DNA from: Acidobacteriota bacterium
Lineage (GTDB): Bacteria > Acidobacteriota > Terriglobia > Terriglobales > Acidobacteriaceae
Assembly: GCA_021846985.1 (NCBI GenBank)
Contig: JAJZVX010000001.1
Location: 248,001-312,000 of the forward strand
DNA: 64,000 nucleotides
Direction: 5' to 3'
Made by a program: the position numbers and the translations under genes. This document shows, in pieces, positions 61,219 to 64,000 of the stretch. The number at the start of each line of letters is the position of its first letter. Within the stretch, counting starts at the first letter, position 1. A model generated the notes under the pieces. The model ran no database searches, was not told the origin of the DNA, and saw only the letters and a program-made list of their open reading frames with translations.

Positions 61219-61488
61219 ATGAGTCAGGCAATCGGATTGATTGAAACCAAGGGCCTCGTCGGGCTGGTCGAGGCATGCGATGCCATGGTCAAAGCCGCCA
61301 GCGTGGAACTGGTCAAGACCGTGCAGATTGGCGGCGGATTCGTCACCGCCATTGTGCGCGGAGATGTCGGCAGCGTGCGCGCCGCGGTGGATGCTGGCGC
61401 CGCCGCCGCCAAGGCCGTCGGAGAACTGGTGTCGTCGCATCTCATCGCCCGCCCCCACGACGCCCTCGTTGACAGCATGTTGAAGTAG
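61219..61488 (+). CDS. BMC-H hexamer shell protein 2
   Basis: 89 residues from ATG 61219 with AAGGAG upstream. [24 protein letters not shown]; the pore loop reads IGGGFV, that is GGG rather than GSG, so the pore lacks the serine hydroxyls. [14 protein letters not shown] is followed by a short tail. Paralogue of the genes on both sides. Confidence 0.94.
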   Translation: MSQAIGLIETKGLVGLVEACDAMVKAASVELVKTVQIGGGFVTAIVRGDVGSVRAAVDAGAAAAKAVGELVSSHLIARPHDALVDSMLK

Positions 61489-61513
61489 CAGGCGATTCAG
61501 GAGAGAGTTCGCA

Positions 61514-61786
61514 ATGGCCAATGAAGCAATCGGAATGATCGAAACCAAGGGTCTGGTCGCGCTTGTCCAGGCTACCGACGCCATGCTCAAGGCTGCCAGC
61601 GTGGAATTTGTCGGCTGGAACAAGATCGGCAGCGGCCTGTGCTCGGTTTTTGTGCAGGGCGATGTCGGCAGCGTGCGCGCGGCCGTGGATGCCGGCGCCG
61701 CCGCTGCCCGTGGCGTGGGAGAAGTGCAGAGCGTGCACGTCATCCCGCGTCCCCACAGCTCGCTCGCCACCGTGCTGCCCAAATAA
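61514..61786 (+). CDS. BMC-H hexamer shell protein 3
   Basis: 90 residues, ribosome site [28 protein letters not shown], pore loop [20 protein letters not shown]. The GSG pore is followed by a Cys (GSGLCSVF). Third of three tandem BMC-H paralogues; the trio probably mixes in one shell. Confidence 0.94.
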   Translation: MANEAIGMIETKGLVALVQATDAMLKAASVEFVGWNKIGSGLCSVFVQGDVGSVRAAVDAGAAAARGVGEVQSVHVIPRPHSSLATVLPK

Positions 61787-61836
61787 CCGCATGCGGCGGT
61801 CCTCCGGGTTCGCCGCGCGTCACGAGGGAAAGCCGC

Positions 61837-62133
61837 ATGTTTATCGCCAAAGTCATCGGCAATGTAGTCGCCACCCAGAAGAACGACAAGTTCCTGGGCA
61901 TGAAGCTCCTGCTCATTCAGCCTTACGTCGGCAGGGGCGGCAGGCTCGAGGTCTCGGGCAGTTCCGTGGTGGCCGTGGATAGCGTGGGCGCCGGTGTGGG
62001 CGAGTGCGTCTTGTTCACGCAGGGCAGTTCGGCCCGCCTCACGCCCGTCACCAAAGACGCACCCGTCGACGCCGTCATTGTCGGCATCGTCGATTCTGTC
62101 GAAGTCGAGGGCAAACTCCTGGAGAAGCCATAA
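61837..62133 (+). CDS. BMC-P pentamer vertex protein 1 (EutN/CcmL family)
   Basis: 98 residues from ATG 61837 with GAGGGAAAG upstream. FIAKVIGNVVATQKNDKFLGMKLLLIQPY, VVAVDSVGAGVGECVLFTQGSSAR and DAVIVGIVDSVEV are the family pattern. Pentamers cap the 12 vertices of the shell. The ALDH gene begins directly after its stop. Confidence 0.95.
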   Translation: MFIAKVIGNVVATQKNDKFLGMKLLLIQPYVGRGGRLEVSGSSVVAVDSVGAGVGECVLFTQGSSARLTPVTKDAPVDAVIVGIVDSVEVEGKLLEKP

Positions 62134-63579
62134 ATGCCAATCGAGGCGCAGGTAGTGGAAGAGATCGCGCGGGAAGTCATTGCCCGCCTTCGTATGCAGT
62201 TGCAGCCCTCCGGCTCGTTCCAGGCCTCCGCGCCCGCCGCCGCCTCCGGGCGCGACGGCGTCTTCGCCACCGTGGACGAGGCCGTGCTCGCGGCCTGGCA
62301 GGCGCAGAAGAAGGTCGAGGCCATGACGCTCGAAGAGCGCGCCCGCATGACCGGCATCATCGTGCGCATCTGCCATGACCGCCGCGAAGAGCTGGGCTGC
62401 ATGGAGCTGGAGGAAACCGGGGTGGGCCGCCTCGATCACAAGATCCTCAAGCTTACCAATATGCGCTTTGTGCAGAGCGTCGAAGTCTTGCGCACTGAGG
62501 CGCGCACGCGCAGCACCGGGCTCTGCCTCGTCGAACACGCGCCCTGGGGCGTCATCGGCATGATGTTGCCGGTCACTCATTCCGTGCCCACCATGGCCTC
62601 GAACGCCATCAATATCCTCGCCGCCGGCAATACGGCGGTCTTCGGACCGCATCCGTCCGGCCAGAAGGTCGCCCGTTACGCGCTTCAGCTCTGGAATCGC
62701 GAAATCGAACGCGAACTGGGTGTGGCCAACGTGCTCACCACCACCGGAGAAGCCAGCATCGAAGCCGCCGGGCAAATCTTCAACCATCCCAAGGTGGCCC
62801 TGCTCTGCGTCACCGGCGGCACGGCTGTGGCCCGCGCCGCGGCCAAGTCCGGCAAGCGCGTCATCGCCGGCGGGCCCGGCAACCCGCCTGTCGTCGTGGA
62901 TGAAACCGCTGATCTCGATCGCGCCGCCCGCTGCGTCGTCGAAGGAGCCGCCTTTGACAACAATCTGCTCTGCATCGGCGAAAAAGAAATCTTCGTTGTC
63001 GCCTCCGTTGCCAGTGCTTTCATCCAGGCCATGCGCCGCGCCGGCGCCTTTCAACTCGATGCGGCCGCCATTGAACGCCTCAGCAAAGCAGCCTTCACCT
63101 ACGACGGCACGGGCGGCGGCTGCGCCCGCGCGCACCTCAAAAAGGATCTGGTCGGCAAAGACGTTGCGGTGCTCGCTGCGGCGGCGGGCGTGCGCGTTCC
63201 GCCCGGTGTCGATCTGCTCTTTGGAGAAACCGATGAAAATCATCCCTTCGTGGTGGAAGAACAGATGATGCCTTTCATCCCCGTGGTCCGCGTGCCGGAT
63301 GTGGATGCCGCCATTGCCGCGGCGGTCCGCGCCGAGCACGGCTACGGACACACGGCCATCATTCACACGCAGAACGTCGAAACCGCCACGCGCATGGCGC
63401 GGGCCATCAATACCACGCTCTTTATTCAGAACGCCGCCTCGCCTGCCTCGCTGGGCGTCGGCGGCCCGGGCTACTTCAGCCACACCATCGCCACTCCCAC
63501 CGGGGAAGGCGTCACCACGCCCCTCACCTTCACCCGCGAACGGCAAATCGTGGTGGGCAACGCCTTGCGGATCGTCTAG
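62134..63579 (+). CDS. pduP: CoA-acylating aldehyde dehydrogenase, PduP-like
   Basis: 481 residues. Oxidises an aldehyde with NAD+ and CoA to acyl-CoA plus NADH in the BMC lumen. The N-terminal helix (VVEEIAREVIARLRMQL), a Ser/Ala/Gly linker (about 25-42), then the ALDH fold: MLPVTHSVPTMASNAINILAAGNT, VTGGTAVARAA and the catalytic Cys in FDNNLLCIGEKE. The N-terminal helix resembles the one on PduL, as expected for an encapsulation peptide. It determines the BMC as an aldehyde-oxidising metabolosome. Confidence 0.95.
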   Translation: MPIEAQVVEEIAREVIARLRMQLQPSGSFQASAPAAASGRDGVFATVDEAVLAAWQAQKKVEAMTLEERARMTGIIVRICHDRREELGCMELEETGVGRLDHKILKLTNMRFVQSVEVLRTEARTRSTGLCLVEHAPWGVIGMMLPVTHSVPTMASNAINILAAGNTAVFGPHPSGQKVARYALQLWNREIERELGVANVLTTTGEASIEAAGQIFNHPKVALLCVTGGTAVARAAAKSGKRVIAGGPGNPPVVVDETADLDRAARCVVEGAAFDNNLLCIGEKEIFVVASVASAFIQAMRRAGAFQLDAAAIERLSKAAFTYDGTGGGCARAHLKKDLVGKDVAVLAAAAGVRVPPGVDLLFGETDENHPFVVEEQMMPFIPVVRVPDVDAAIAAAVRAEHGYGHTAIIHTQNVETATRMARAINTTLFIQNAASPASLGVGGPGYFSHTIATPTGEGVTTPLTFTRERQIVVGNALRIV

Positions 63580-63581
63580 CC

Positions 63582-63866
63582 ATGTTTCTTGCACGCATTG
63601 TAGGCACGGTGGTTGCGGCCGCCAAACACGCTACGCTGGGCGGCTGCCGGTTGCTGCTCGCGCAGCGGCTTGAGGCCGGCGGCAGCCTGGCCGCGGAGCC
63701 CATCGTGGTGGTGGATTGGATGGGAGCGGCTAGCGGCGCCACCGTGCTGGTCTCCACCGATGGCGACATCGCGCGGGCGCGGCTGGGCAACACAACCCCT
63801 GTCCGCATGGTGGTTGCCGCCCTTGTGGACCATGTGCATGCGCCCGCGGGCGCTGCCGGGAGTTAA
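63582..63866 (+). CDS. BMC-P pentamer vertex protein 2
   Basis: 94 residues, starting 2 bases after the ALDH stop. FLARIVGTVVAAAKHATLGGCRLLLAQ, then IVVVDWMGAASGATVLVSTDG and VVAALVDHVHA. It has an unusual tryptophan in the second motif and diverges from the first pentamer protein. Confidence 0.92.
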   Translation: MFLARIVGTVVAAAKHATLGGCRLLLAQRLEAGGSLAAEPIVVVDWMGAASGATVLVSTDGDIARARLGNTTPVRMVVAALVDHVHAPAGAAGS

Positions 63867-63869
63867 CGT

Positions 63870-64000
63870 ATGCGCTTGGGCTTTGTTCGCGGGCATCTCA
63901 CGCTCAACCAGGCCGTCGAGTCCCTGCACGGCAAAACCCTGCTCGTCGTGGAGCCGGTGACCATGGAGAACCTTCGCGCCCGCAGCGGCATGGGCGGTGG
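63870..64000 (+). CDS. BMC-P pentamer vertex protein 3 (3' cut by window)
   Basis: Starts 3 bases after the previous stop. The visible 43 residues, MRLGFVRGHLTLNQAVESLH then KTLLVVEPVTMENLRARSGM, align with the first strands of EutN/CcmL proteins. It lacks the usual VxGxVVATxK, reading VRGHLTLNQ instead. Continues beyond the window. Confidence 0.8.
   Translation, partial: MRLGFVRGHLTLNQAVESLHGKTLLVVEPVTMENLRARSGMGG

Noticed and set aside
61114-63594. 826-residue open frame antisense to the BMC operon
   Set aside because: Antisense shadow of the BMC-H, BMC-P and ALDH genes in GC-rich DNA; low-complexity His/Asp/Gly-rich composition and no ribosome site.

Overview
The window is a GC-rich bacterial chromosome segment, densely coded on both strands. 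I infer an acidobacterium (Acidobacteriota, Terriglobia-like). The inference rests on the gene mix: a DUF5916/CBM9-type outer-membrane protein, a Tat-exported GH116 glycosidase, paired type-B carboxylesterases, a hemX-hemA-hemC-hemD cluster, tripartite efflux and a Pdu/PVM-like microcompartment operon. No rRNA, tRNA, CRISPR array, IS element or phage gene was seen, so the placement has no marker gene behind it.

Layout. 1-2749: end of an ABC ATPase and two ABC-2 permeases. 2997-6821: a giant GH13-like protein. 7385-8764: a diaphorase/hydrogenase (Hox) remnant in which hoxF is joined out of frame to the end of hoxU. 8918-11312: accA, a CPBP membrane protein and a small zinc ribbon. 11405-14821 (minus): DUF5916 protein and pyrF. 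15023-17492: TPR protein, zinc-ribbon/PspC protein and alpha/beta hydrolase. 17504-18181: a frameshifted pseudogene. 18323-24262: lysA, then two paralogous carboxylesterases flanking an ArsB/NhaD-type transporter; each esterase is followed by the same hairpin. 24339-30760 (minus): two glycoside hydrolases, a PGBD protein and an HtrA/DegQ protease. 31333-35262: hemX, hemA, hemC, hemD. 35293-38021 (minus): nth, a ClC channel and its MarR-type regulator. 38333-42238: EAL phosphodiesterase, ROK kinase (minus), GmhA-like isomerase and VKOR. 42261-50211 (minus): tolC-MFP-RND efflux operon, a DUF2892 protein, a methyltransferase, a small protein and an ECF sigma factor. 50449-55291: trehalose/glucan block (GH15, membrane-tethered OtsA, OtsB). 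55344-56687 (minus): NhaD-like antiporter. 56958-64000: bacterial microcompartment (BMC) locus, cut by the window end.

The BMC locus is the most interesting system. A divergent promoter region separates a PduS-like flavin/Fe-S protein and a PduT-like trimer shell protein (minus) from a divergent acetate-kinase homologue, PduL, three hexamer shell proteins, three pentamer vertex proteins (the last cut off) and a CoA-acylating aldehyde dehydrogenase (plus). Together these convert an aldehyde to acyl-CoA, acyl-phosphate and acid plus ATP inside a protein shell, with PduS/PduT as a likely electron exit. The aldehyde-generating signature enzyme is not in the window, so the substrate is unknown.

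Two genes or clusters appear to be decaying here: the Hox cluster and the DUF3806-like gene. They contrast with otherwise intact neighbours.
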